Shown here in pieces: positions 35,067-47,069 of a stretch of 64,000 nucleotides of DNA. Origin of the DNA: Pocillopora verrucosa (taxonomy: Eukaryota; Cnidaria; Anthozoa; Scleractinia; Pocilloporidae); NCBI RefSeq assembly GCF_036669915.1, contig NC_089312.1:30847830-30911829 (forward strand). The letters are read 5' to 3'. Under the pieces are notes generated by a model. The model worked only from the letters and a program-made list of their open reading frames with translations. It was not told the DNA's origin and searched no databases. The position numbers and the translations under genes were made by a program. Numbering within the stretch: the stretch's first letter is position 1; each line of letters starts with the position of its first letter.

Positions 35067-38000
35067 TTAATCTCGTGGCAGCATTTCATCTAGATCGGCA
35101 ACAGTGTAAGCCACAACAGTCCACACCGCAGCACACAAATCCATGGCATCAGGGTCTTGTACAGTCATGGTGTCACCATTTGTGTGGTGAAACAAGAAGT
35201 ATTTACTGTTTTCATTGTCCAAGCTTCCACCAGGTACCCTATGTCGGATCCAAGGATCGATATCCCCACCGAGATTAACAGCTTTGAGATTGGTGGCGTT
35301 AATTGGCTTCAAAAGCTTCACTACCTCCCTCATAATATCTGCTGCTTTTTTACTGCCTTGAAAGGCTATTCCTACAGGCTTAAAGGTTCCATAATCAGAC
35401 TCCATCACTAAGCTGAATTTTCCAGCGTTTTTTTTGTGAAGGTTATACTGTTTTCCTCCAAGGATATTCTCTTCTTCTCCTGTCCATAGCACCATGCGCA
35501 TTGTACGTTTTGGTTTGAGACCTAATCGTCGAATAACTGACAGTGCTTGCCAGGAAATGAACGCCCCGCCCCCATCATCCATTGCGCCTTGACCGACATC
35601 CCAGCTGTCTAAGTGACCGCCAACAAGAACCACCTAAAAGTCAAGAAAAAAAGACATGATCATTGTACACTGACGAAGTTTTTGCTACGAAATTAATAGC
35701 GGGAGATCAGTGTGACCCAACAAGATAATATTATCCTCGTCTGAATAAAAGGAAAGAGATCTAGCCATCAAAATTGAGCTGGGGGATTCTGCGTAGCGGC
35801 TAGAGAATTCTCATATCACCCAAGTAAATGAACATCTTGTTCTTAATTTTGTCTTTTGAACCATACTGTTCACTAACGCTCTTCTTGTTTGAGTGAAGTG
35901 AAATAAAAGCTATTTAGAGCACAAAAGCCAATCAGAGAGAAAGTATATATGAAGGATATAGCCTTGCCTATACCGAATTCCTATAACTGCGACGTGCTCA
36001 AAGAACAGGAAAATGCAGGCGACCTATTTTTTTGGAATCCCTTTGGTTGCCAGGGTGGGACCGGGTGGTTGTAATATTAAAATGCACAATACAAAGCGAG
36101 GGATGGTTTTAACAACCAGGGGTATTAGATTTGTAATAGAAGCCTTAGGGAATAACTTGTAGACGGAAAAAAGCAAATGATTGGAGAGAAAAAGAAGACC
36201 GGATGAATCATTTAGAAGAAATAGTCTTTGTGGGGCGAAGAACAGGCAACGTGACATAAAAATTTAAATCAGTCAAGTTCGAAGCATCATATGGAACCCA
36301 GCTCGACTTTGAAAATTTTCCAGATAAACTCTTCAGTGTTTGACCAAGCAACATTATCGACGAAACTACGCTCAGACGTAACCTGCTGCACTTTTACAGT
36401 GACGTGACTGGCCCCAATCCAATACTGTTGGATTGGGGCCAGTTGTCCCAGCCTAAAAGAAAGTTTTGAAAAGCACTTACCTGCTCTGGATACACGCTAC
36501 CTTTTATTTCAGCAACCGTGTTCCTAGAAATTACAGGCGGCAAATTTTGGGCTTCCATTTTCAAGTTGACGATTATTTTCGTTCCTCTTGCTGCCATCCT
36601 GGCCATCATTTCTGCATCTTCTATTGTAATACAGGCTGTGGGGATTTTCTTTACTCCTATGAAACACGACATCAATATATATATATGAATGGGAATGCCA
36701 TATCTAGCATTGTAATCAATCAAATATTTTCTGCTCGCGCGCGATTAGTCTAAACGCATCACATGACTGAATACTTCCCAGCTAAAAATGGGGAATATCC
36801 GAGGATATACCTCAAGGGATATTCCACAATTTCAAACCTTACGTCAACTACGATGAGCCTCCATTTAAAAGTTTATTCAAGATGACAGAGCGTTTTGGGG
36901 TTGTTACAGAAAAAGGGACATTTTTGTTTGTTAATGAGATCATACCGGAGAGTACTGAAAAGTGAACATCCCGGGCAGCAAACAGTATTTTTTTCCCGCG
37001 TCGCAAATATTTGAAGGTATATATTTGATGATAAACACTATAGCCTCTTTTTGGCGCGAAAATACGCTCGTATATTTGTCTTTGGACATTATCTGTTCCT
37101 CGAAGCTTGCAGTTTTCCACCAGCTTCGCTCCCGGAAAACTGTTGAAACAGTTGAAACAGATAATGTGCACGCACAAATATCAGTGTGTATTTTCGCGCT
37201 AAATGGAGACTATTGTTTATTCTATAGCCTATTACTGATATGAATGAGCTGCCAGGAACAAAATTTCCTACCTGTAACTCTGGTATCTGCAAGGATCTGT
37301 TCTTGACCTTTAAAGTTTTAAAGTCTTACATGGTTGTCTGGTTGATGACCGATAGGTAAAAGATATGTAGGTAACACAGGCATACTATACCTTCTTTATA
37401 AACTTGCCAACCAGTATGAGGACTGTAAATAGAAAATGGAGTCACAGAACGGATGAGGGAGGCAAGACCACCAACCTTAGCCACCTCTATAGCGCCATAT
37501 ACTCGATAAGCCACTGTCTTTCCATAACTGATCCACTTCTCATTAAAAACCACAATTTTACCCTTTGCCTGCAGGGGAAAAGAAATGACATAATCTAGAT
37601 ATACCAGGGAAGTGAAAAAGTGCTATAGTTACCCCGTTTGCTTTACTTTTTGGCATTTTTTAAGGGTAACTTGACATTGACTTTCACTGCAATCATCGAA
37701 AGATTTTTCTCTTAAAATAATTCAGAGGGAACAACCTGCTGGCCACCTCTTTAGCCCAGAATCATGACAAGCATTTTAGTTGGAGGATATGATCTTCCAC
37801 GGCTTTTGTCACTCTCATCACGAAGTTTGCCAGTTCTTGTTGGTGGCACCAGGCTAATTTACATTGTCATTTTTTGTGGAAGTTAAAGTGGCTTTAAGGT
37901 TTGAACGAGCTCGCTGCATTTCGAATAAGTCCCAGTGGGTTCTCGCTGAAAGTTTGTCTCTTCACCCAGTAGTCTGAATGGGTACAAGCGAAACCCAACC

Positions 38001-38664
38001 AGATGCGGATAGTAGGTTTGGAGAGACGTCGCAACTCTCTTTTTTGAAGATCCTATAAGCATACTTCTTGTATTAGGGATATTACTGAATTTGGGCAACT
38101 GAAACTATGAAGTACAATTGATCTGTTAGTGATCCGTTCGATTTGTAAAGTACGTTAAAGTGTACGATGTACCATATACCTCTAAGGCCTGGCATGAAGT
38201 TCATCAAATGAGCCCACAACCAAAACTTCTGCAGTTATACCTTCAGGCAGAGTACTTACACTGCCTCCGAGGCCAAGCAGGGCAATAGAGTGATTCCTGG
38301 GCATAATCATTTGGGCTGATTCCTTACCACGCACCCAGTGGGTTACATTCACTTCTTCACCATGTACATTATCAAGTTTGTCCTCTTTCAGTTCATCAAG
38401 CATGTAATCTATAGCATGCTCCAGATTGGCAGAGCCTGCAATTCGACTGCCAAATGTATCAACAAACGTTGCAAGTCTATTGTAAACTTGATGCTTTCCT
38501 GGTCCTTTTGTTAAGAAGTCTATAATCTTGTTTGCATTAGCTTGATGATCTGCCATCTCGTTCCTTACCATGTTTAAAGCTTTGTTAACATCCCTGGCTG
38601 ATTCTGACATTAATGACAGTGAGCAAATCAGAACAACATGCAACCAAATAATCCTTAGCTCCAT
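35067..38664 (-). pseudogene. CPQ: Carboxypeptidase Q copy A, frameshifted in exon 1
   Basis: The four exon-like blocks are 38664-38180, 37568-37391, 36656-36481 and 35633-35067, with the same splice sites and phases as the intact copy at 40516-43345. Exon 1 is 485 bases against 486: one base is missing in the codons for Ala-Lys near 38190, so the frame hits a stop just before the donor. Exon 4 is one codon shorter. Zinc-site motifs remain (GGHLDSWD, GAMDDGGG, WTGEE, MESD, FHHTNGDT), but the loop GGDIDPWIRHRVPGG departs from the family GGDI.FWIQ.GVPG. Either a young pseudogene, or an assembly error, or a gene rescued by other splicing. If translated correctly it would be a secreted M28-family metallopeptidase like its neighbour. 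Confidence 0.75.
36407..36443. repeat. Perfect 16-bp inverted repeat with 5-base loop, in CPQ copy A intron 3
   Basis: ACTGGCCCCAATCCAA at 36407-36422 and TTGGATTGGGGCCAGT at 36428-36443 are exact reverse complements around TACTG. It is GC-richer than the surroundings and absent from the corresponding intron of copy B. It could be a tiny hairpin insertion. Confidence 0.7.
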
Positions 38665-38727
38665 GTTAACCCTAAAATTGCACAAGAAAAAAAAATTAAG
38701 AAAAATCTAAACATGACAGTGCAAACA
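38282..38727. repeat. 446-bp tract identical to CPQ copy B (42963-43409)
   Basis: By eye, every base matches the copy B tract except one A in a poly-A run. The tract covers the 5' three quarters of exon 1, the start codon and about 60 bases upstream. Left of it (38180-38281) the copies differ at about 10 of 103 positions; right of it similarity stops abruptly. Confidence 0.85.
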
Positions 38728-38809
38728 TGTAATTTATAGCATGCTCCAGATTGGCAGAGCATGCAACTCGACTGCCAAATGTATCGACAAATTTTGCAAG
38801 TCTGTCGTA
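38726..38809 (-). pseudogene. Relic of a CPQ exon 1 middle segment
   Basis: Beginning CATGTAATTTATAGCATGCT, this 84-base stretch matches the part of CPQ exon 1 at 38521-38440 region in content (the segment for ANLEHAIDYM and the residues before it), in the same orientation, with about 8-9 differences. It starts exactly where the identical tract ends. The divergence level equals that of copy A's own exon 1 end, so it is probably what is left of the original copy A exon 1. Confidence 0.7.
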
Positions 38810-40515
38810 GCATTTCTGAGGCATGGAAGTCTTACAGGGCTGATGTGACGTGGAACATTTTGCTGTCGCGGGAAGGTGATTCGGTGAAAACTGACGTTAG
38901 AAGACTCTTGTTTTTAACTGCCTCGAGAGGTAAGATATCTCGGTATTTCAACATTTCGCTTCAGCGGAGTTAGATTTTCAGACCAAGACACGCATCATTT
39001 AGAGTTTTATTCGTAACTTTCATGCATTTCTTCATTTCAGGGTACTCGTAGGGTGGTTGACCTGTGTTTTGAAGGAGACAGGTGTTTTTAAACGTCGTGG
39101 GGGGGGGGGGGGAGAGGGGGCGGGGTCAATCCTTGAGAAGGCAGTAGTTCCAAAAGCTCCTACTACGTATTATCCTAATGAAACGATTCGCGAGAAGATC
39201 ATGAGGCGGTTTATTTCACCAAACCAATTTATAACTCGCAGGCGATAGTTCCTGCATTGAAAGAGGGAAGGAGCGAGGTCTGCTCCTACCCGACAGCCCC
39301 CCTCGCTCCCTGCTGTTCGGTTTAGTTTTTGCTTTATCAATTAAACTTCCATGTGGTTTAATTTTAATTTTGGAGGTTCTCAGTGAAACCAGAAGAGTTT
39401 TGAAATATTGGTCTTTTGGTTCGCCTAAATTATCCCTCGGCGGTTTAAAAATTAACATTTTAGTAGTTTCCGTTGAAAAACAATTCTTTTATTTGAAAAA
39501 TTCTGTCAATTACAAATCTTCCTCAAAATTTTGAAAGAGGGATTATCCCAGAAATAGAAAAATCCACATGTTGTTACGTCCAGACAAGATTTTCCCCACA
39601 GAGATTAGTAAGCTTCAGCTATGAGTCAAAGCCTCCAAAGGCAGGATGGACTTTGATATTTGAAAAAATGACAAAGGACCCATCTTCCCTGAAGGGGAAT
39701 AGAGTATGTCTAGAAATAGTGACAGTAGTTTCACTTTAACAAGGGGAATCAACACCTTTTGCTGATGTCTATGTCAGCTTGGGTGCTATTGTGCTTGTGC
39801 CATATGACTACATAGTAGAGCTATTAGGAATCCTCCTTGTACAGGAATTTGTTAAGTTGTCCTAGGGAAGCTATTGAATAGGATTGTAATGCCCCAGAAG
39901 ACTTTTTCTTTCCCTGTACAGAGGACCATAACTTGCAAAACAGTAAGGAGTGAAATATTTCCCTACCTAAGTTTCCTAAAAAAACCTACAACTACAAATT
40001 AATTCACACCTTCAAAACCTGTTGATTTAAACCATGTTTAAGAGAACTCATAAACCAAATTTCCCACAGGATTCAAGAAATGGCCAACTTCTGTTTTCAA
40101 CGTGCTTCATTTAACGTCAACAAACATCAATTTAAGCAGCTTCCATGAAGAAAAAAATTTTAAACCATGCTTTGGTGTGAATGGGGTATCATTTTAGTAG
40201 TATATACTTGTGTTTAAAAAAATATACTTTAACTACTAGAATCAAATTCCAATGAACTATTCTATCTGGTGAAAGGCATGCAGTAGAATTAAAAAAAATG
40301 TTGTCCTGTCTCTAAAGTACAGATCATGTCACCCTCCCTCTCCTTTCCTACCTGAATATTCATCTCATCTCACACTAAATTATATTTAAAAAATATTATT
40401 TCATTTGCTTTAGTGTCTGTGTCTTGAGCTCATTGCTACCTTAAAAAAGTAGTAAGACTTTTTACAATACTGAAAATGAAAGAGAACTACATTGGTAATC
40501 ATAGTTCTGCTGTTA
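38810..40515. other. Spacer between the two CPQ copies
   Basis: No gene was recognised. There is a poly-G run at 39101-39113. The 3' UTR of CPQ copy B should occupy the right end. Confidence 0.35.
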
Positions 40516-43345
40516 CTAGTTTCGAGGCAGCATTTCATCCAGATTGGCAACAGTGTAAGCCACAACAGTCCACACTGCAGCACACAGGTCCATGGCATCA
40601 GGATCCTGTACAGTCATGGTGTCACCATTTGAGTGGTGGAAATAGAAGTACTTGCTGTTCTCATTCTTCAAGCTTCCACCTGGTACTCCATCTTGGATCC
40701 AGAAGATGATATCCCCACCAACATGAGTAACTGTTAGGTTAGTGACATTAATTGGCTTCAACAGCTCCATCACATCCTTCATAATGACTGCTGCTTTTTC
40801 ACTGCCTTGAAACACTATCCCTAGAGGCTTGAAGGTTCCAATATCAGACTCCATCACCAAGCTGAAATTTACTGCACTATCTTTGTGACGGTTGTAGTAC
40901 TGTTCTGCTCCAAGAAGACCCACCTCTTCTCCTGTCCATAGCACCATTCGCATTGTGCGTTTTGGTTTGAGACCTAATTGTCGAATAACTGATAGTGCTT
41001 GCCAGGAAATGAATGCACCACCCCCATCATCCATTGCACCTTGACCAACATCCCAGCTGTCGAGATGGCCACTGACAAGAACCACCTGAAAGACAGAAAA
41101 AGAGGACATCACAAATAGATGTTAAATACTATGATAAGATTCAAACATAATTGAGAAATCAGGCCCTGGTTATTCGCAAGGTGGATATAGCTATCCATTG
41201 GATAAATATCTAACTGGTGGACAGTGAAGTCTGTTTTGTTAACACTCATCCACTGGACAGTGAATTATCCTTTGGATAGTATTAAGCACCCTTTGACCAA
41301 CAGGGCCCTGGTAGCCATTAAGGAGAAAATGAGCTCCATGAAATGCAGATACCTGTTCTGGATGCACACTGCCTTTTATCTCAGCAACTGTGTTCCTAGA
41401 AACTACTTGTGGCAAATTTTGGGCTTCCATTTTCAAATTAACTATTATTTTTGTTCCTCTAGCAGCCATCCTGGTCATCATTTCTGCATCCTCTATTGTA
41501 ATACAGGCTGTTGGGATTTTCTTCACTCCTGTAACAAACGACATCAATATCCATTGAATTGCCATGCCCTACCTTGCATTATATAGGCCTGTTTCTAATA
41601 AAAGTTAGATGCTTGTAAAATAATTTTCAACCTGCATACTGCAGGTATCTGTTTGGTACAACAATTAATGCTTCTTTGTACATTATTCAAAAGATTGTCC
41701 AATTATAAATTTCAAAATTTTAAAGTCAAGTGACCCAAAGGGTTTTCTTCCCATTCACAGACGTTTTTCTCTTTTTCTTATAACTAATTCTTGATTTGGT
41801 CAAGGCCTAGATGAAGATGCTTAAAGTTCTGAGATTTTGCCTTAATTTGTGCTTTCAAAAAATTAGAATTTAATCTCGAAGAAATTAATCTGACTCTCTC
41901 ATGGTCTCAATTCCAGCATTTCTTTAGCATTGCCCTGTAGGTGAGAGACACTGGAGTATGGTGAGACCACATGACCACTGCAAAAAAGGCTAGTAGGCTA
42001 ATTAAAAAAAAAGGCTTATCATATCTTATCATTTTCATGGTTGGTTAAAAAGCAATAGGTAAATATAGAGAGGTAATATACTTAAAAGTATTGATAAGTT
42101 TACCTTTCTCATAATATTGCCAACCAGTATGAGGACTGTAGATAGAAAATGGTGTCACAGAACGGATGAGGGAGGCAAGGCCACCAACTTTAGCCACCTC
42201 TGCAGCCCCTTGTGTACGATAAACCACTGTCTTCCCATAACTAATCCATTTCTCATTTAAAACCACAATTTTACCTTTAGCCTTTATGGAGGAAAGTATA
42301 TTGCAATAAAGATATCATTATGACAACTTGAGTAGAGAAAATATTTGTTTTTTACACAATATATTCTTTTGTAATATATATTTACTAAACAATGTCTCTG
42401 CCTTAATCTTCAAATTAGTTCTCATGCAAATACCAGTGAGTAAAGTAAGTATAGCATAGAAGTAGCATTTATGAATGATACAGTTTCCTATGACTTTTAA
42501 ATAACTGAAACTTCTGATGCTAGAAGTTAACTGGGAGCCAGTAGGGGGCAAGGGGAAAAAGAAATTCAGGAAGGATATGACTTGCTGTTTGGCAAGGAAA
42601 GTGACAATTCATTATGATGAAACAACAGTAGCATTTGCCCCCAAATTCCAGATCTAGGTCCTAAACAAGAGAGCCACCACTTTAATGGTAAGTCCTGCCT
42701 GATTTCTTATGAAGTTTTGACTTAACTATGTAAAAACAGAAAAAAGGAGGTAAGTTCCTAAAGAAACTGCATCGTTGCATCAGTAGGGAGAGGAAGGGGG
42801 GGGATTATAAGTTAATTTATCAACTGAGTTGATACTACATAAAAAGATGTACCATATACCTCTGAGGCCTTGGCATGAAGTTCGTCAAATGAGCTCACAA
42901 CCAAAACTTCTGCAGTTATACCTTCAGGTGGAGTACCTACACTACCTCCAAGGCCAAGCAGAGCAATAGAGTGATTCCTGGGCATAATCATTTGGGCTGA
43001 TTCCTTACCACGCACCCAGTGGGTTACATTCACTTCTTCACCATGTACATTATCAAGTTTGTCCTCTTTCAGTTCATCAAGCATGTAATCTATAGCATGC
43101 TCCAGATTGGCAGAGCCTGCAATTCGACTGCCAAATGTATCAACAAACGTTGCAAGTCTATTGTAAACTTGATGCTTTCCTGGTCCTTTTGTTAAGAAGT
43201 CTATAATCTTGTTTGCATTAGCTTGATGATCTGCCATCTCGTTCCTTACCATGTTTAAAGCTTTGTTAACATCCCTGGCTGATTCTGACATTAATGACAG
43301 TGAGCAAATCAGAACAACATGCAACCAAATAATCCTTAGCTCCAT
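40516..43345 (-). CDS. CPQ: Carboxypeptidase Q (plasma glutamate carboxypeptidase), intact copy B
   Basis: Exons 43345-42860, 42281-42104, 41528-41353 and 41085-40516 join to 1410 bases (469 aa; human CPQ is 472). A signal peptide spans residues 1-20 (IIWLHVVLICSLSLM). The M28 di-zinc peptidase domain follows. The family's metal ligands and catalytic Glu are visible: His287 in SGHLDSWD, Asp299 in GAMDDGGG, Glu333/Glu334 in WTGEE, Asp361 in MESD and His431 in FHHSNGDT. NxS/T sites fit a secreted or lysosomal glycoprotein. CPQ hydrolyses dipeptides with free N- and C-termini. An upstream in-frame ATG at 43396 adds residues MFRFFLIFFFLCNFRVN, but Met at 43345 sits right before the hydrophobic signal and matches family length. 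Copy A lies 1.9 kb downstream in tandem. Confidence 0.92.
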
Positions 43346-43446
43346 GTTAACCCTAAAATTGCACAAGAAAAAAAAAATTAAGAAAAATCTAAACATGACA
43401 GTGCAAACACTTCACCCTACGTTGATTCTGTGCAAATGCTAGCCAG

Positions 43447-44194
43447 GAATTACAGTTAGATCACACCATGGTTCGATTGCTCCCAGTTAGATTGCTCCAA
43501 CCAAAAGTTAGATCGCTCCACTTGAAAGTTAGAAAGTTACAAAGTTTCATCAAATCAGTTACTTTGCCACTAACATAAGTTACTTCACTCCATGTAGAAA
43601 ACTAAGATAATGGCAGCAAAACTAAGGTATTTAAATTTATAGTTCATTAAATGACGTACATATTTTACTGAACAATTGATTGATATTGCTTGTGCATACT
43701 TGAAATAAATCCGAGCTACTCAGAAAGAACAAATAAAGCCTCATGAAAGGTATTCACAAAGTGTAATCTACTTTATTAATTAAAGATGGCAGATATCAGT
43801 TTCCTTATATCAAACTGCAAAAAAAAGCCACACTGGATAGTATTGGTATTTGAATGATCTTTTTCAATACACTTCAGACTATAACGTTATAATTTATTCT
43901 ATGATCATTTATTCCATCATCACTGTACATCATACATCAGTAGCTCGGTGGCTAATATGAAGGACAGAGTGAATACGATGTACTTGAATTGTCTCAAGAC
44001 ACATCATCACCTATAAACTTTAAAGATCATTGGTAAGTAATACTTCACTTTACAACATGAACGAAGTAACTTATGTTGGTAGCGAAGTAACGTATTTGAT
44101 GGAGCAATCTAACTTTCGAGTGGAGTGATCTAACTTTTGGTCGCAGCAATCTAACTGGGAGTGATCTAACCATGGTGCGATCTAACTGGATACC
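43447..44194. mobile_element. Non-autonomous inverted-repeat transposon with 8-bp target duplication
   Basis: The outer ends GAATTACAGTTAGATC and GGTATCCAGTTAGATC (reverse complement of the right end) open imperfect inverted repeats of about 130 bp. Both arms carry repeated motifs of the form AGTTAGATYGCTCC and GTTACTTCRCTMC. The direct repeat CTAGCCAG flanks both sides (43439-43446 and 44195-44202). An 8-bp duplication fits hAT-type (or P-type) transposition. The 0.75 kb encodes no transposase. It lies just upstream of CPQ copy B. Confidence 0.75.
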
Positions 44195-44202
44195 CTAGCC
44201 AG

Positions 44203-47069
44203 CCATTAATCTTTAATGCTCTAACATCAGTTGATATATTCTTTAAATTCTTCTCGTTGACAACGAGAATTTGTTTAACATCAAAGCTTCTTAAGTGGGC
44301 TATCATTTCCATTTTTCTCATGCTTTAAAAAAATGATTCTGCATTAATTATTGTAAGGAGGTATTGAGAGGTATGCTGTCACTTTGATCACTTTTCGGGC
44401 GGAAGTTATAATTTGCAACATTTCAAATTCAACGGAATCCGTACTACTGATAGTGTCGCGGTTGTTTAAAAGTCGATTAGAATATTGAAAAATCTGGCAG
44501 ATTTACTTGTGGCTTTCTACCCATTGCCATTTCGTAATTTTGACAATTCTAACCTCATGAATTAGTTATCGCCGTGTGGTCGTTGCTACGGAAGTTGAAC
44601 AACACCTTGCAGTCAGCATAGGTTCGAGAGTTAGATTAGGAACCGAAGTCGGTTTTATTCACTAAATGGAACAAGATTACCCGGACCTCCAACGTTCATG
44701 GACATCCACCCACTCAGCTGTTAGTGATTATGCAGATTCTTTCTAGCTTGTTACACTGCTTTGAAAAAGATCTGCAGCTCGTAGCAAAAACGACTAAGCT
44801 TTTTAATCCTAAGTTGCGAATAATTTTAATTTTACATTCCGAAAGACGATTAGTTTTCGCTTACCTCTACCTGTAGTACTGTGAAGTCCTTTTCCTCTTG
44901 AATTGTTTAAGATTCAGTCAGCGCTTTCTTATACCGTAAAGGTTTCCTCAGTCTTTCACGCTTCTGAAAGACACTAATCGCTTCTGTGTACTCATGACCA
45001 GTAGCTGTATTCATCTTTCGTCAATATGTACCTCTCGACCTGCATCCTTCCTCATTTTCATTGGTTAGCACTTCTGTTCCTTTGCAATTGGCTGCTGTCC
45101 GATTTAGCCTGTCTTAATCTAATGGATGGGTGGACTACTAGAAACATTGTAAGTGATGTCTACATTCTTACAAAAGGAAAGAAGTGTATTAGCGTGGAAA
45201 AGAACGAAAATGTCGAATTAACTCACACACAGATATTTTGTGGTACATTGAGTGTGTTGTGCGAATAACTGTGACCAAAACTAAAATATTGGTGCCACGG
45301 GTACCTGTTAGTACAACATGCAGACTGCAGACCGGATAAAAAACGTAGACTAGGTACAAAATGTTGACTGCACACTGCAGAGTGGGTACAAAATGCAGAC
45401 TGAGAATCTAAAGAGTTTTTTCGTCTGGTATGTGGCAACATGTCATCTTGCAACTTACCGAGCGTCACGCAATCGCTTTTCCGCGATCAGCTTCCACGAT
45501 TATTTGCGCTATCGTGGAATATTCCAGCCCGTTTCATGATGAAAATCGATCGCAATATAATTTCAAGCCTTCATAGAGTCTTCTCACTTTGCGCGCGAGG
45601 TGGTTGGTGTGATTTCTGTACAGATTTTACCAACGTAATAAAAGTAGAGGTAGATGTAGATGTAAACGAGATGTCACTATTGAATATTTGACACGCGAAA
45701 CATTCGAGAAGCAATTGACGGCTTTGCACGTGGTCCGTATTATCATCCTTTTTAAGTGTTTAATGTGTTTATTTTGTTAACATAAATGCGGACCGAGACC
45801 AAAACTGTTCCTTCGACTTGATATATTTTCGACGTTTGTTGATTACATCATATTAACTATTCATTCCAGATAACAAAATCAAATAAATATGCTAACGATG
45901 GTATCTGAATTCGTCCTTGGCCAAACACAAGCGACTCCACAAGATCACTTTCTCCAGGCATCGAAAATATACACAAAATCGTCCAGAATTAATTTTAATG
46001 AAACATTGACCCAGAGATAGCACCGAGCAAACTAATCCAGAAAAATATAATCGGCACACTCAACAAATCATGAATCTTGCGACACAGTTTGCCGTTAAAG
46101 AACTGCTCAAATAAAAAATGTTTGGTACAATTCATCAACACCTCAAGTAGTATTTGATTCAAAATTTTTCCACTCACTATCGTCGTGAAGGAACAATAAC
46201 CATGATCGCGCTACAGTGCACAGAACTCCACTTTCTCTCGAACAACTATCCACCATTTCCACAGCACGAGTAACACGTTTACTGTAGGTAATCTGATATT
46301 TTTCATCTGTCCAGTAGTATCGCATTTTCTCATAAAGCGCGATAAAATACATGTACACATTAAAAACACAGAAAAGCCAACATTTCTCATTCAAAAAGAT
46401 GATTCCATTTAACGAATCGCTCTCTCCGAATCCCCTATTACTTTGTTGAAATTTTAACTAAAAAAACAACACAAAAACCCGAGAGTTATAAGAGTTGTTA
46501 GCTAGTACATGCCACACAAGTGAATAATGCTTTTCCCGCGCGTTGATTGTTTAATTCGGAAGTGAATAACAAGCGCTCTTGACCTCCACTTTGGTGAATA
46601 AATATTAACTATTCGGGAGCCTACATCATTTCGTCCCAATGGGCATACTAGTATGGCTACTTTCGCACAATCCAAAACTTGTGAAGTCGGGCAATACTTA
46701 GATCGATTTTAATGCTTCTAAGTGTTGAGGTAACCTTATCATGACTGTGATGAGTGAGTTATCCTCCTTGGGTACAGCGTTAGAACATTTTATACTCGAG
46801 GAAAATCCCTCTCTCGTAGATTGGTTGGAAATGCAAAACTTAATCAAGAAAGAAAGCAAATTATGATCGAGTAGGGCTGGGTCTCACACTCCCATCATTC
46901 CTTGCTCGCCTACATGATAGCTCACCACCACGCGTTCCACCATGTCTTCCTAAATTGTGTTTCTGATTCCTCGCTTTACCTCTAAGTCGTGTGGTGACTT
47001 AGTTATAGGGCTTTCCACTCTATCCATATAGGTTTAAGGAAATGTTTCAAATCACTGTTGGAGCGTAAA
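44203..47069. other. Intergenic DNA upstream of CSTF3
   Basis: No gene was recognised. A short imperfect repeat of GTACAAAATGCAGACTG-like units lies at 45310-45410. A 41-codon ATG frame at 46741-46866 (MTVMSELSSLGTALEH and on) precedes CSTF3 exon 1 and could be an upstream ORF or chance. The CSTF3 promoter should be in the right part. Confidence 0.35.

Noticed and set aside
38761-38973. 70-codon plus-strand frame over the CPQ relic
   Set aside because: Its first part is the antisense of the exon 1 relic; the rest has no recognisable feature.
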